Shown here in pieces: positions 25,160 to 34,605 of a DNA stretch of 64,000 nt. Origin of the DNA: Mycetocola saprophilus (GTDB taxonomy: Bacteria; Actinomycetota; Actinomycetes; Actinomycetales; Microbacteriaceae); the NCBI RefSeq assembly GCF_000718085.1, contig NZ_JOEC01000002.1:1378099-1442098 (forward strand), given 5' to 3'. Within the stretch, counting starts at the first letter, position 1. Each line of letters begins with the position of its first letter. The position numbers and the translations under genes are program-made. Under the pieces are notes generated by a model, which ran no database searches, was not told the DNA's origin, and saw nothing but the letters and a program-made list of their open reading frames with translations.

Positions 25160-25987
25160 ATGAGTGAGCTACAGCAACAGATCATCTCCGAACTCGGGGT
25201 TCGGCCCACAATCGATCCGGCCGAAGAAATCACCCGCCGGGTGGATTTCCTGGCCAACTACCTGCGCAGCACCAAGGCTCGTGGCCTCGTGCTCGGCATC
25301 AGCGGCGGTCAGGACTCCTCCCTCGCCGGACGTCTGTCCCAGCTGGCCGTGGAGAAGCTGCGGGCCGAGGGCGTGGACGCTCGTTTCACCGCGATGCGCC
25401 TGCCCTACGGGGTGCAGCACGATGAGGATGACGCGCAGCTCGCGCTGGAGTTCATCCGCCCGGACCGCTCGGTGATTCTGAACATTCGCGCGGGAGTGGA
25501 CGGCGTGGCCGAGGCTTTCCGCGAGGGCACCGAGGAGCCCCTCTCCGACTTCAACAAGGGCAATATCAAGGCGCGTGTGCGCATGATCGCCCAGTACGCC
25601 GTGGGCGGGGCCGATGGGTACCTGGTGGTGGGTACCGACCACGCGGCCGAGGCCATCACCGGTTTCTATACCAAGTTTGGTGACGGCGGGGCCGACGTGC
25701 TGCCGCTCTCGGGCTTGAGCAAGCGTCAGGGTGCCGCCCTGCTGCGCGAGCTGGATGCCCCGGCTCGCCTGTACGAAAAGGCCCCCACGGCCGACCTCCT
25801 GGACGAGGTCCCCGGCCAGACCGACGAGTCCAGTCTCGGCGTGCGCTATGCGGAGATTGACGACTACCTGGAGGGACACGAGGTGGATGCCGATGTGGCC
25901 GCCGCCCTCGAGGCCCGCTTCCTGCTGACCCGCCATAAGCGGGCCCTTCCGGTCACCCCGGATGACACCTGGTGGGTGGCCGGCTAG
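25160..25987 (+). CDS. nadE: NH3-dependent NAD+ synthetase
   Basis: 275-aa N-type ATP pyrophosphatase that amidates nicotinic acid adenine dinucleotide to NAD+ using ammonia. The PP-loop is [10 protein letters not shown] (about residues 44-53); other family blocks are [47 protein letters not shown] and [17 protein letters not shown]. There is no glutaminase domain, so it is the short ammonia-dependent form. ATG start with a -10 hexamer 7 nt upstream, so leaderless. Its 3' end overlaps the convergent TPR gene by 4 nt. Confidence 0.96.
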   Translation: MSELQQQIISELGVRPTIDPAEEITRRVDFLANYLRSTKARGLVLGISGGQDSSLAGRLSQLAVEKLRAEGVDARFTAMRLPYGVQHDEDDAQLALEFIRPDRSVILNIRAGVDGVAEAFREGTEEPLSDFNKGNIKARVRMIAQYAVGGADGYLVVGTDHAAEAITGFYTKFGDGGADVLPLSGLSKRQGAALLRELDAPARLYEKAPTADLLDEVPGQTDESSLGVRYAEIDDYLEGHEVDADVAAALEARFLLTRHKRALPVTPDDTWWVAG

Positions 25988-28677
25988 GTTCCGGAACCCA
26001 CATCCCCGACAGCCTCCGCGAGTACGCTCGCGGGGGCTGTTGTCATCCCCGCATCGGACGCCAGGTTCCCCCACGGGAACAGGGCAACCAGCACCAGCAC
26101 GGCTATCAGCACCGCCAGAATCAGCACGCCGAACACCCGTCGCAGCACGGGCTTGAGCGCCTCGGCATGCTTGGCCTGGGCCCGCCGGGTATCGCGATCA
26201 TCAAATCCGAGCTCGCGCTGCATGAGCGGCACCAGCGGCTTGAATGCGCGGCTGGCGGCCCAGTATCGTTTGCGGGCGAGCAGCGCCTCGGCCACATCGC
26301 TGCGCGAATCCAGGGTGTCGCGATGGGTGGGACCGAGTACGCGTGCGCGGTCCCGTGCCACCTCGCGATAGATCGTCTCGGCCTCCTCGTGCCGGCCGAG
26401 AATCGTCAACCGTCGGCCGAGGCGGGAGCGCAGCCCCAGGGCCTCGGCGGAATCCGGGGCGAAGGCACCGGCGCGATCGATGGCCGCGTGCTGCTCGATC
26501 ATGCTCTGTTCGATGTCCCCGTTTTGGAACAGGCCCTGGGCGAGTCTGCCCTGCAGCAGCGAGTATCCGAGCGGGTCGGCGTCGGGATCCAGGTAGGGCA
26601 GGAGCTCGCGGTACTCGGCGATCGCTTCGGCGGGGGAGCCGATCTGGAATACCGCGTCGGCGACCCCACGCCTGGCCTGAAGGGTTTCGGGATGGGTGGG
26701 GCCGGCGGCCTCGCTAAACGTGTCGGCCGCCCGCCGGAAGGCCACCAGGGCGTCGGCGAATCGGCGCTGATCGGCCAGCAGGATGGCCCGGCGCAGCGAT
26801 ACGCGGGCCCCCGACAGGCCCGCCGAATCCGAACCCAGCGCGTCCAGCGAGTCCGCGAGGACCGCGGCCGAGGCCTCGGTGTTGCCGCGGGCACGCTCGA
26901 CATCGGCCAGGCTGTCCACGGTGTCCAGGGTGCGGGGATCATCGGCCCCGAAGACCCGGGTGCGGTCGGCCAGGAGCGCGCGATAGCGTCGCGCCGCATC
27001 CTCCAACTGGCCGGCGCGGAACGCCGTCCAGGCGCGGGCGCTGCGGGAGGAGAGGGTTTCGGCGCTGTCGGGTCCCAGGGTCTGGGTGCGGGCCTCGATC
27101 AGGCGATCAAACTCGGCGATTGCTCGATCGTAGTCGCCCAGGTGCTCGTGCTCCCGGGCCAGATTGTGTCGGGTGGTGAGAATGTCCGGATCCGCATCGG
27201 CCGTGCGTTGGCGGCGAGTCTCATCGGTCACCTCGATGTCGGCCATCTGGCTGCGCAGCAGGTGGATCCACTCGTTCCGGGCACTCTCATGCTGGTCCAG
27301 CTCGCAGGCGATCAGTGCCAGATTTCCCAGCACCCGTCGATGTGCCGGGGTGTTTTCGGCCAGGGCCTGGGCGCGCAGCGGTTCCAGTAGGCGTCGCGCC
27401 TCGACGTAGCGATCCGCGCGGATATAGGCCACGGCCAGGTCATTCTGGCTGGCGGGATCCTCGGGGGAGATCAGCTCGCGCAGGATCGCGATGGCCTCCT
27501 CGTCCCGGCCCACATCGGTCAGGGTCATGGCCAGGCGACGGCGCACCACATCGCGAGAGTCGGGGGAGATCTCGGGGATATCAAGCGCGGCCTGGAACGT
27601 GGCGATGGCCTCGTCGGTGGCACCGATGGTGCGCAGGGTGAAGGCGATGCGGTCGCGATTTTCGAGAATGTCGTCGGGGGTTCCGGACTGGGAGATGAGA
27701 TCGTCCAGGAGTCGATACTGCTCGAGGGCCTGGGGGTGACGCAGGGTGTCGATCAGGCGGGCGGCCCAGCGCTGACGCATCAGGATCACGGCCTCATCGT
27801 CGGCGGCCGCCTCGGTGGCGAGGCGCTCGATCGAGGAGGTGAAGACCTCATCGAGCGTGCTTTCGGGCAGGGCGCCCTCCTGCTCGCCGCGTTCGGTGAT
27901 CACGATGCGCCGCCGCAGGATCGTGCCCAGTAGGTCCGGCTGGGGGGTGTCGCGCAGATCATCCAGCAGGTCCGTATAGGCGATCTCGGCGTCCGAATAG
28001 CGGCCCAGCATGCCCAGCAGGAATGCCACGTCTTCCCGGACATCCAGGGTGGTTACCGCCCGCGGTCCATCGGCCTGTTCGAGCGCGATCAGCGCCGCCC
28101 GGTAGGCATCCAGGGCGGCCTCGTAGTCGCCGGTTGTGCTGGCAATCCCCGCCACGATCCGGTGCGAACGCACGGTGTCCGGGTTGAGTGGACCCAGGGC
28201 GGCGAGACGTCGATCACGCAGATCGCGAGCCATGTCCAGGGCCTGCGGATAGCGGTTGAGATCGGCGGTGAGTCGCACCCGAATCTCGCGCACCCGAAAC
28301 GCCTCGACGGCGTCCTCGCCGGCCACCCGCTCGATGTCGGTCAGCAGGTGGGTGCTCTCGGCCAGTGCCGAATCCTGATCGCCCGAGAAGGCGGTGGCGA
28401 GCACCCATTCGACCCGGGCGCCCAGAGCCTCGGCGGAGTCGGAACCGTTCAGCACGCTCCACTGGCGCGAAACCTGGGCCCAGAGATCGGCGGCCTCGCC
28501 GTCCCGATCGATCATGTAGAGCAGCGCGGCCTTGGCGGCGAGGGCGCGGGTGGCCTCGGCCGACCCGGCCTCGCCGAGTGAGGCGGTCGCGATGTGTTCA
28601 TCAAGAATCTCGAGTGCGCGGCCGGTTCCCTCGGTACGCAGCAGGTGAAGGAGTTCTTCTCGAGAATCAAAACTCAT
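25984..28677 (-). CDS. membrane-anchored tetratricopeptide-repeat protein
   Basis: 897 aa. From about residue 100 to 810 it is built of helical TPR-like repeats with recurring patterns such as [42 protein letters not shown] and [15 protein letters not shown], close to kinesin-light-chain-type TPRs. A single hydrophobic helix ([17 protein letters not shown]) lies near the C-terminus, followed by a short external tail, so it is probably a tail-anchored scaffold facing the cytoplasm. It lies 46 nt downstream of the membrane protein at 28724-29401, in the same direction. ATG start with AAAGGCC upstream. Partner unknown. Confidence 0.82.
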   Translation of the reverse strand: MSFDSREELLHLLRTEGTGRALEILDEHIATASLGEAGSAEATRALAAKAALLYMIDRDGEAADLWAQVSRQWSVLNGSDSAEALGARVEWVLATAFSGDQDSALAESTHLLTDIERVAGEDAVEAFRVREIRVRLTADLNRYPQALDMARDLRDRRLAALGPLNPDTVRSHRIVAGIASTTGDYEAALDAYRAALIALEQADGPRAVTTLDVREDVAFLLGMLGRYSDAEIAYTDLLDDLRDTPQPDLLGTILRRRIVITERGEQEGALPESTLDEVFTSSIERLATEAAADDEAVILMRQRWAARLIDTLRHPQALEQYRLLDDLISQSGTPDDILENRDRIAFTLRTIGATDEAIATFQAALDIPEISPDSRDVVRRRLAMTLTDVGRDEEAIAILRELISPEDPASQNDLAVAYIRADRYVEARRLLEPLRAQALAENTPAHRRVLGNLALIACELDQHESARNEWIHLLRSQMADIEVTDETRRQRTADADPDILTTRHNLAREHEHLGDYDRAIAEFDRLIEARTQTLGPDSAETLSSRSARAWTAFRAGQLEDAARRYRALLADRTRVFGADDPRTLDTVDSLADVERARGNTEASAAVLADSLDALGSDSAGLSGARVSLRRAILLADQRRFADALVAFRRAADTFSEAAGPTHPETLQARRGVADAVFQIGSPAEAIAEYRELLPYLDPDADPLGYSLLQGRLAQGLFQNGDIEQSMIEQHAAIDRAGAFAPDSAEALGLRSRLGRRLTILGRHEEAETIYREVARDRARVLGPTHRDTLDSRSDVAEALLARKRYWAASRAFKPLVPLMQRELGFDDRDTRRAQAKHAEALKPVLRRVFGVLILAVLIAVLVLVALFPWGNLASDAGMTTAPASVLAEAVGDVGSGT
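26009..26040 (+). terminator. hairpin inside the TPR gene end, downstream of nadE
   Basis: ACAGCCTCCGCGAG (26009-26022) pairs with CTCGCGGGGGCTGT (26027-26040) around a TACG loop, 22 nt after the nadE stop. It lies wholly within the 3' coding end of the convergent TPR gene. It may terminate nadE transcripts; only a weak T-rich stretch follows. Confidence 0.45.
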
Positions 28678-28723
28678 CGGAGGCCTTTCGCGGGGGATGT
28701 GCGCCTAGCCTACTCCGAGCGGG

Positions 28724-29401
28724 TTAGAGCGGGTGCGGGGTGTTGCGCTCGGGGTCGGCACCGGCGGCGCGTGCCGAGGGGTCGATGGCCGCGACATCAT
28801 CGATCAGCTGCTGGGTTCGAGTGTCGGCACCGAGGGCGGCACCCTCGGAAACCGGCGGGGTGGCGACCCAGGCATCGGAGGCGGGGGAGACGCGCGGGCT
28901 CTCGGTCACGTCGGTACGCCAGCGCAGCAGGTCCTCCTCGAAGACCTTCTTGGCGCGACGCGGCTTGTTCTGCCACTCGATCAGGCGATCGCGGAACTCG
29001 GCCACCACCGGGTCCAGCTGGAATCCGAATGCGGAGGAGTTGCGCTTAAGCTCGGCCAGCTGGTGCGCGGACCAGTTGGCGGCCAGGGCCGAACCGTAGA
29101 CCGGGAGCAGGCGCAGGGTGATGTCGGCCTGACCGACGGCGCGGTCGGCGAGGACCTGCTCCTGCGGGGTGAGCGAGGCCCAGACGGCGGCCTCGGTGGA
29201 GGCGTCCACCAGGGCCGCGATGGCCGCGGTCTTCGCGTCACGGTCGCGGCGATTAATCAGCGCACGGATGGCTCCGCGCACGATCAGGCCGGAGACAATC
29301 ACCGACACCAGAATGGCGACCGCGGTGACGGCGGCGGAGAACAGGGTCGGGTGGGCTGCGTCCGAGCCAACCCAGGAGATAAAGTCGTGCCAGGTGTCCA
29401 T
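28724..29401 (-). CDS. hypothetical single-pass membrane protein
   Basis: 225 aa. One strong hydrophobic helix at about residues 20-42 (FSAAVTAVAILVSVIVSGLIVRG), then a charged helical cytoplasmic region with NWSAHQLAELKRNSSAFGF and an acidic, Pro/Ala-rich C-terminus. I prefer ATG 29401 (MDTWHDFISW) over the upstream start at 29410. Co-directional with the TPR protein 46 nt downstream, which suggests a small two-gene unit. I recognise no named family. Confidence 0.65.
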   Translation of the reverse strand: MDTWHDFISWVGSDAAHPTLFSAAVTAVAILVSVIVSGLIVRGAIRALINRRDRDAKTAAIAALVDASTEAAVWASLTPQEQVLADRAVGQADITLRLLPVYGSALAANWSAHQLAELKRNSSAFGFQLDPVVAEFRDRLIEWQNKPRRAKKVFEEDLLRWRTDVTESPRVSPASDAWVATPPVSEGAALGADTRTQQLIDDVAAIDPSARAAGADPERNTPHPL

Positions 29402-29576
29402 AGTTCGCACCCTACCCGCGATCTCGCCGCCCGGGCCGTGCCGAGGCGGCCGTGTCGCGAAATTTTGCGGGAATTTCCCACCCAGGCACGTTTCGGAGCC
29501 CGATCAGCAGGTGCGGTTACTCACCCGCGGCCTCGTGCGGGTAGGTCGAGGCGCGCGACTCGTGACGCGTGGACTG

Positions 29577-29813
29577 CTAGGCACAGCGCAGGCAGTCGAC
29601 CGCGTCATCCGCGGACCAGAACTCACCCAGCGGGGTGAACGAGCCGGCGAGGGCGCTGAAGCGCTTGGCCACAAACACCTCGCCCTCGGGGGTGTCCCGG
29701 GCTTCAAGATGGCCCACGATGCGGTCATCGCGCGCGATGACGCGCCACAGGGCGGGGCGTACCGGGTGCAGGCGCAGGCCACCGTGGGCCTGGATGAGCG
29801 TCGGAGTTGTCAT
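29577..29813 (-). CDS. conserved small hypothetical protein
   Basis: 78 aa (ATG 29813; an in-frame ATG at 29819 adds two residues). The sequence alternates a short beta-like region (LRLHPVRPALWRVIARDDRIVGHLE) with KRFSALAGSFTPLGEFWSADDAVDCL; similar short proteins occur across Microbacteriaceae, as far as I recall, without a function. No signal peptide or membrane helix. Monocistronic; divergent from msrA. Confidence 0.6.
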   Translation of the reverse strand: MTTPTLIQAHGGLRLHPVRPALWRVIARDDRIVGHLEARDTPEGEVFVAKRFSALAGSFTPLGEFWSADDAVDCLRCA

Positions 29814-29980
29814 GACCATCACGGTACGGAAGGCCTCCGACATTGTGGACACGCCCGAGGAATTCCGGCGAATCCGGTGAAAGGCCGTGAATGCATGACG
29901 CCTGGAATGCGTGGGCCCCGGTGCGGGTTATAGTCGCAGAGGATACGTGCCCGCGGGCGCGCAGGGAAAGGACTGAAATC

Positions 29981-30508
29981 ATGACCACAAGTTTTGTTTT
30001 GGCCGGCGGATGCTTCTGGTGTCTGGACGCGGTCTATCGCACCCTGGATGGCGTCAGCGAGGTTGTATCCGGATACACCGGTGGCACGACCCCCAACCCC
30101 AGCTACGAAGCCGTCTGCACCGGGCACACCGGCCACGCCGAGGTGGTTCGAGTGGTGTTTGACGAGAGCGTGATCCCGGCCGACATCATCCTGGACGCCT
30201 TCTTCACCCTGCACGACCCGCGTCAGCTCAACCGTCAGGGCAACGATGTGGGTACCCAGTACCGCTCGGCGATGTTCTACACCGATGAGGCCCAGCGCGA
30301 GCTGTTCGAGGCCGCTCGGGAACGTGCGGAGGACATTTGGGACGGCGAGGTCGTGACCGAGATTTCGCCGCTGGGCGAGTTCTTCGATGCCGAGGACTAC
30401 CACCAGGACTTCTTTGCGAAGAATCCCGGACAGGGATACTGCCTGGCCGTGGCCGTGCCCAAGGTGAACAAGGTGCGTCGCCGCTTCGCCGAGTACATCG
30501 TCGCCTAG
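29981..30508 (+). CDS. msrA: peptide-methionine (S)-S-oxide reductase
   Basis: 175-aa antioxidant enzyme that reduces the S-epimer of methionine sulfoxide in proteins. The active-site GCFWC motif lies near the N-terminus (LAGGCFWCLDAVYRTLDGV) with the downstream SGYTGG, TGHAEVV and GNDVGTQYRSAMFY blocks. The N-terminal extension seen in some MsrA proteins is absent. I start it at ATG 29981 with GGAAAGGA upstream and a TATAGT -10 element near 29928. Monocistronic, ended by a long hairpin. Confidence 0.95.
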   Translation: MTTSFVLAGGCFWCLDAVYRTLDGVSEVVSGYTGGTTPNPSYEAVCTGHTGHAEVVRVVFDESVIPADIILDAFFTLHDPRQLNRQGNDVGTQYRSAMFYTDEAQRELFEAARERAEDIWDGEVVTEISPLGEFFDAEDYHQDFFAKNPGQGYCLAVAVPKVNKVRRRFAEYIVA

Positions 30509-30517
30509 CGACCCCTC

Positions 30518-30577
30518 GGGGTTATCCCCAGGCGCGGCCACGAGTGGGGTTATCCCCAACCGTGGCCGCGCCGTGGT
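30518..30577 (+). terminator. nested hairpins after msrA
   Basis: GGGGTTATCCCC occurs twice (30518-30529 and 30547-30558). The second copy forms the loop of a perfect 12-bp stem GGCGCGGCCACG (30531-30542) / CGTGGCCGCGCC (30561-30572), followed by GTGGTTTTTC. This is a good intrinsic terminator with an unusual structured loop. Confidence 0.65.
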
Positions 30578-30789
30578 TTTTCGCCCCGCCCCCGTCAAGA
30601 CTGAAGATGGTTGCTCCCGCGGGGCTCCCCATCCATCCGGCACACACCTGGTTCCGCGGGAGCAGCCGAACGCACCGTAGCGGCCGCGTCCACCCGCGCC
30701 CTCATGGTTCTTGCGTACAATCGGAGGCACGCGTGCCGGGACCCCACCCGGCGGGTGGTGAGGATTTCCAAGAGAGAGATGGTGGCCCC

Positions 30790-31257
30790 GTGAATATGAC
30801 CCGGAGTTTGCGCGTTGGAGTAGTTCTGGCAGCCGCACTCGCCCTGGCCGGGTGCACAGCATCCCCGAGCCCCACACCCTCTTCGACCGCGAGCGCCTCG
30901 GCGAGCGACGCCCCGGCGGTGCCCGCCGAGCTCAAGCCCGATGGATCCGCCGAGGAGAACCTGCCCTTCTTCGATCAGGTGAACCGCGCCACCGTGTCCG
31001 CCAAGCCCGAGGCCGTGGGGAAGGACCTGATCGATGGTCTGGTCGCCGCCGGGTTTGATAAGTCGGCGATGCAGGTGTCCGAAGACAAAACCACGCTGGG
31101 CCGCCCGGTGGATGCGATCGAATTCGCGGTGCTCTGGAAGGACCAGTGCCTGGTGGGCCAGTTCGGCCCCACGGTGGATGGCTACCATTCCACGGTCCAG
31201 CCCAAGCTGGACAATGGTGGATGCCTGATCGGAAAGACCCGCGCCATCGACTGGTAG
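30790..31257 (+). CDS. lipoprotein, DUF6993-like
   Basis: 155-aa exported lipoprotein: signal helix VGVVLAAALALAGC with Cys22 as the lipidated residue, a Ser/Thr/Pro linker, then a compact domain with KDLIDGLVAAGFDKSAMQVS and a paired cysteine region (KDQCLVGQF, NGGCLIGKT). This fits the DUF6993 family of actinobacterial lipoproteins; function unknown. GTG 30790 or ATG 30796 as start. A TACAAT hexamer at about 30716-30721 could be the promoter. Monocistronic, upstream of ettA. Confidence 0.72.
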   Translation: MNMTRSLRVGVVLAAALALAGCTASPSPTPSSTASASASDAPAVPAELKPDGSAEENLPFFDQVNRATVSAKPEAVGKDLIDGLVAAGFDKSAMQVSEDKTTLGRPVDAIEFAVLWKDQCLVGQFGPTVDGYHSTVQPKLDNGGCLIGKTRAIDW

Positions 31258-31345
31258 GTGGCCGATTTCTCACCGGTCGGTGAGGAAGTGAGGAATGCTC
31301 GGCGGCCCGCCGTCGTTTCGGGCTGACGCGGGCGGCGATCACCAC

Positions 31346-31351
31346 TAGACT
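31346..31351 (+). promoter_or_regulatory. -10 element of ettA
   Basis: TAGACT ends 10 nt before the ettA ATG, leaving at most a 3-nt leader and no room for a ribosome-binding site. Confidence 0.45.
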
Positions 31352-31360
31352 GTTGTCGAT

Positions 31361-33043
31361 ATGGCTGAATACATTTACTCGATGGTCCGCGCCCGCAAGG
31401 CGGTTGGCGACAAGGTTATTCTCGACGACGTCACCATGGCGTTCCTCCCCGGAGCGAAGATTGGTGTGGTTGGTCCGAACGGTGCCGGTAAGTCCACGAT
31501 CCTGAAGATCATGGCGGGCCTCGACACCCCCAGCAATGGTGACGCAAAGCTCACCCCCGGTTTCACCGTGGGCATCCTCATGCAGGAGCCCGAACTGGAT
31601 GAAACCAAGACCGTGCTGCAGAACGTGCAGGACGGCCTCGGCGAGATCAAGGTTCAGGTAGACCGCTTCAACGCGATCTCCGCCGAGATGGCCGAGCCCG
31701 ACGCCGACTTCGACGCGCTGCTGGAGGAGATGGGCAAGCTGCAGGAGGCCATCGACGCCGCCGACGCCTGGGACCTCGACTCCCAGCTGGAGCAGGCCAT
31801 GGACGCCCTGCGCTGCCCGCCCGGCGATGCCGAGATCTCCAACCTCTCCGGTGGTGAGAAGCGCCGCGTTGCGCTCTGCAAGCTCCTGCTGCAGAAGCCC
31901 GACCTGCTGCTGTTGGATGAGCCCACCAACCACCTGGACGCCGAGAGCGTGCTGTGGCTTGAGCAGCACCTGTCCAAGTACCCCGGTGCGGTTATGGCCG
32001 TGACCCACGACCGCTACTTCCTCGACCACGTGGCCGGCTGGATCTGTGAGGTTGACCGCGGTCGCCTCTACCCCTACGAGGGCAACTACTCCACCTACCT
32101 GGAGAAGAAGGCCGAGCGTCTGCAGGTCCAGGGCAAGAAGGACGCCAAGCTGGCCAAGCGCCTGACCGAGGAACTCGAGTGGGTGCGCTCCAACGCCAAG
32201 GGTCGTCAGACCAAGTCGAAGGCTCGTCTGGCTCGCTACGAGGAGATGGCGGCCGAGGCCGAGCGGACCCGGAAGTTGGACTTCGAGGAGATCCAGATCC
32301 CCGCGGGTCCGCGCCTGGGCTCGGTTGTGCTGGAGGCCAAGAACCTGAACAAGGGCTTCGGCGACCGCACCCTGATCGACAACCTGAGCTTCTCGCTGCC
32401 GCGTAACGGCATCGTGGGCATCATCGGCCCCAACGGTGTGGGTAAGACCACCCTGTTCAAGACCATCGTGGGCATCGAGCCGCTGGATGGTGGCGAACTC
32501 AAGGTTGGCGAGACCGTCAAGCTGAGCTACGTTGACCAGTCTCGTGGCGGCATCGACCCGGAGAAGACCCTGTGGGAGGTTGTGTCCGACGGGCTCGACT
32601 ACATCCAGGTGGGCAACGTCGAGATCCCCTCGCGCGCCTACGTCTCGACCTTCGGATTCAAGGGTCCGGACCAGCAGAAGAAGGCCGGGGTGCTCTCCGG
32701 TGGTGAGCGCAACCGTCTGAACCTGGCGCTGACCCTGAAGCAGGGTGGAAACCTCCTGCTGCTCGATGAGCCTACCAACGACCTCGACGTGGAAACCCTC
32801 TCCAGCCTCGAGAACGCGCTGCTGGAGTTCCCCGGTTGCGCCGTGGTCATCACCCACGACCGGTGGTTCCTGGACCGCATCGCGACCCACATTCTCGCGT
32901 ATGAGGGCACCGAGGAGAACCCGGCTTCCTGGTACTGGTTCGAGGGTAACTTCGAATCCTACGAGGAGAACAAGATCGAGCGCCTCGGCCCCGACGCCGC
33001 GAAGCCCTCGCGCGCCTCGTACCGCAAGCTCACCCGCGACTAG
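31361..33043 (+). CDS. ettA: energy-dependent translational throttle protein EttA (ABC-F ATPase)
   Basis: 560-aa ABC-F protein that binds the ribosomal E site and gates entry into elongation according to the ATP/ADP ratio. It has two ABC cassettes: Walker A GPNGAGKST and GPNGVGKTT, signatures LSGGEKRRVAL and LSGGERNRLNL, Walker B LLLLDEPTNHLD and LLLLDEPTNDLD. The arm insertion and inter-domain linker (KARLARYEEMAAEAERTRK) are typical of EttA. Length is normal. Codon use is noticeably more biased (CTG, GAG, AAG) than in neighbours, as in highly expressed genes. Followed by a strong terminator. Confidence 0.95.
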   Translation: MAEYIYSMVRARKAVGDKVILDDVTMAFLPGAKIGVVGPNGAGKSTILKIMAGLDTPSNGDAKLTPGFTVGILMQEPELDETKTVLQNVQDGLGEIKVQVDRFNAISAEMAEPDADFDALLEEMGKLQEAIDAADAWDLDSQLEQAMDALRCPPGDAEISNLSGGEKRRVALCKLLLQKPDLLLLDEPTNHLDAESVLWLEQHLSKYPGAVMAVTHDRYFLDHVAGWICEVDRGRLYPYEGNYSTYLEKKAERLQVQGKKDAKLAKRLTEELEWVRSNAKGRQTKSKARLARYEEMAAEAERTRKLDFEEIQIPAGPRLGSVVLEAKNLNKGFGDRTLIDNLSFSLPRNGIVGIIGPNGVGKTTLFKTIVGIEPLDGGELKVGETVKLSYVDQSRGGIDPEKTLWEVVSDGLDYIQVGNVEIPSRAYVSTFGFKGPDQQKKAGVLSGGERNRLNLALTLKQGGNLLLLDEPTNDLDVETLSSLENALLEFPGCAVVITHDRWFLDRIATHILAYEGTEENPASWYWFEGNFESYEENKIERLGPDAAKPSRASYRKLTRD

Positions 33044-33051
33044 CTGATTCT

Positions 33052-33093
33052 CGGCGGTCTGCGGCGGGGAAACCCGCCCAGGCCGCCGTTTTT
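33052..33093 (+). terminator. terminator of ettA
   Basis: GGCGG...CCGCC enclosing an inner GGCGGG-GAAA-CCCGCC stem with a GNRA tetraloop, followed by GTTTTTC. Confidence 0.85.
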
Positions 33094-33116
33094 CATTCCC
33101 CGATGGAGGTTCTGTT

Positions 33117-33587
33117 TTGAAGATTGATGTGCCGCTGCCCCTGCGTTGGTCGGACCTGGACGCCTATAACCACGTCAATAACGTGGAGTTTTTCCGCCTG
33201 CTGGAGGAGGCCCGCGTGCGGGTGTTCTGGACCCGGCAGCCCGGGGAATCCGATCTGCCGGCCGACCTGGCGGTCATCTCGGCCGAGGCCGGCTCGGGCA
33301 TCATGACCCTGATCGGGTCGCAGCGAATCGAGTATCTGGCACCGCTGTCCTACCGCCAGAAGCCCATCATCATCCGCCTGTGGATCGCGCGTCTGGGTGG
33401 TGCCTCGATGGAGGTGCACTACGAGGTGCGGGACGGTGCCGCCGAGGACGCCACGGTGTTTGCGATCGCGTCGACCACGATGGTGCTGGTGGACGCCGCC
33501 TCGGGCCGCCTGATGCGGGTCCCCGCCGAGCAGCGGGACGCGTGGACGCCGCTGCTGGAGGATCCGGTGGTCTTCCGCGAACGCTAG
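33117..33587 (+). CDS. acyl-CoA thioesterase (4HBT hot-dog family)
   Basis: 156-aa hot-dog protein. The catalytic region RWSDLDAYNHVNNVEFFRLLEEAR (Asp and His/Asn positions of the 4-hydroxybenzoyl-CoA thioesterase family) is near the N-terminus, followed by IEYLAPLSYRQKPIIIR. The start is an unusual TTG at 33117, supported by GGAGG 7 nt upstream; no ATG fits. It hydrolyses an acyl-CoA of unknown chain. Its end is followed by a symmetric terminator shared with tesB. Confidence 0.82.
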   Translation: MKIDVPLPLRWSDLDAYNHVNNVEFFRLLEEARVRVFWTRQPGESDLPADLAVISAEAGSGIMTLIGSQRIEYLAPLSYRQKPIIIRLWIARLGGASMEVHYEVRDGAAEDATVFAIASTTMVLVDAASGRLMRVPAEQRDAWTPLLEDPVVFRER

Positions 33588-33597
33588 CCACAACCGG

Positions 33598-33625
33598 AAA
33601 CGGCCCCGATCGGTAGGGGCCGTTT
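33598..33625. terminator. bidirectional terminator between thioesterase genes
   Basis: Perfect 10-bp stem AAACGGCCCC / GGGGCCGTTT with an 8-nt loop; T or A runs flank both sides and it sits between two convergent genes. Confidence 0.8.
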
Positions 33626-33638
33626 CTGCGTGTGACGC

Positions 33639-34511
33639 TTAGTCGCGCGCGTCGGGAATCCGAACCATGCCCTCCTGGGCGATGCTGGCGACGAGGTTTC
33701 CGGCGCGGTCAAAAATCTTGCCGCGGGACAGGCCGCGGCCGCCGCGAGCCGAAATCGACTCCTGGACGTACAGCAGCCATTCGTCGGCGCGGGCCGGCCG
33801 GTGCCACCACATCGCGTGGTCGAGGCTGGCGATCTTCAGGCCCGGGGTGACCCAGGGGATCCCGTGGGCGCGCAGGATCGGCTCCAGGATCGTGTAGTCG
33901 CTGGCATAGGCGATGGCGGCGCGGTGCAGCAGGTCGTTATCCGGCATGTCTCCCAGCACCCGCATCCAGACGGCCTGGTGCGGGGTCTTTTCGGGCACCC
34001 GGAAGTAGATCGGGGTGGGGATGTGGCGAATATCGAAGGCGCGGCCGGTGGCCCACTGCTTGGCCACGGGGTTGTCGATGCCGGCGAGCATATCGGCGGC
34101 GCTGGGCAGCGTCTCGGGGTCGGGGATGCCGACGGGCGTCTCATCCTGATGTTCGAGGCCCGGATCCTCGTCCTGGAACGAGGCGATCATCGAGAAGATC
34201 GGACGTCCATCCTGATAGGCCTGGGTGCGCCGGGTGCTGAAGGAGCGACCGTCGTGAATGCGGTCCACCGAGAAGGTGATCGGCAGATCGACGTTGCCGG
34301 GCCGCAGGAAGTAGCCGTGCATCGAGTGCACAAACCGGTCATCCGCCACGGTGCGGGCGGCGGCCACCACCGACTGCGCGAGTACCTGTCCACCAAAGAC
34401 GCGTCCGCCGGGGGCCCACTCCGAGGGTCCGGTGAAGATGTCCTCGCTGGTTCGGGCACCGGTATCGGTCAGATCCAGCGCGTGTAGCAGCGATTCGAGA
34501 GGGGCAGACAT
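33639..34511 (-). CDS. tesB: acyl-CoA thioesterase II
   Basis: 290-aa double hot-dog thioesterase hydrolysing medium- to long-chain acyl-CoA. First hot-dog with RVFGGQVLAQSVVAAARTV and MHGYFLRPGNVDLPI, second with SLDHAMWWHRPARADEWLLY and GGRGLSRGKIFDRAGNLVAS. Length is standard for TesB. ATG start preceded by AAGGAG. Convergent with the small thioesterase gene. Confidence 0.93.
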   Translation of the reverse strand: MSAPLESLLHALDLTDTGARTSEDIFTGPSEWAPGGRVFGGQVLAQSVVAAARTVADDRFVHSMHGYFLRPGNVDLPITFSVDRIHDGRSFSTRRTQAYQDGRPIFSMIASFQDEDPGLEHQDETPVGIPDPETLPSAADMLAGIDNPVAKQWATGRAFDIRHIPTPIYFRVPEKTPHQAVWMRVLGDMPDNDLLHRAAIAYASDYTILEPILRAHGIPWVTPGLKIASLDHAMWWHRPARADEWLLYVQESISARGGRGLSRGKIFDRAGNLVASIAQEGMVRIPDARD

Positions 34512-34569
34512 AGAACTCCTTGTTGGTGAAACCTACGGGCTCTAGTTTAGGCCGCCTCGCGACGGCGGG

Positions 34570-34599
34570 TTGGGAATGCCGGGGCGTCCCGGATAGTTT
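34570..34599 (+). promoter_or_regulatory. promoter of a leaderless gene
   Basis: TTGGGA (34570-34575) and TAGTTT (34594-34599), 18-bp spacer. The -10 ends 7 nt before GTG 34606. Confidence 0.55.
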
Positions 34600-34605
34600 A
34601 GAGGT

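Noticed and set aside
30518..30559. TTATCCCCA repeats as DnaA boxes or an origin
   Set aside because: They lie within terminator dyads, differ from the consensus, number only two, and no dnaA, dnaN or AT-rich region is nearby.
30932..32890. 652-aa minus-strand ORF opposite ettA
   Set aside because: Antisense shadow of a strongly codon-biased gene; ettA has full ABC-F motifs.
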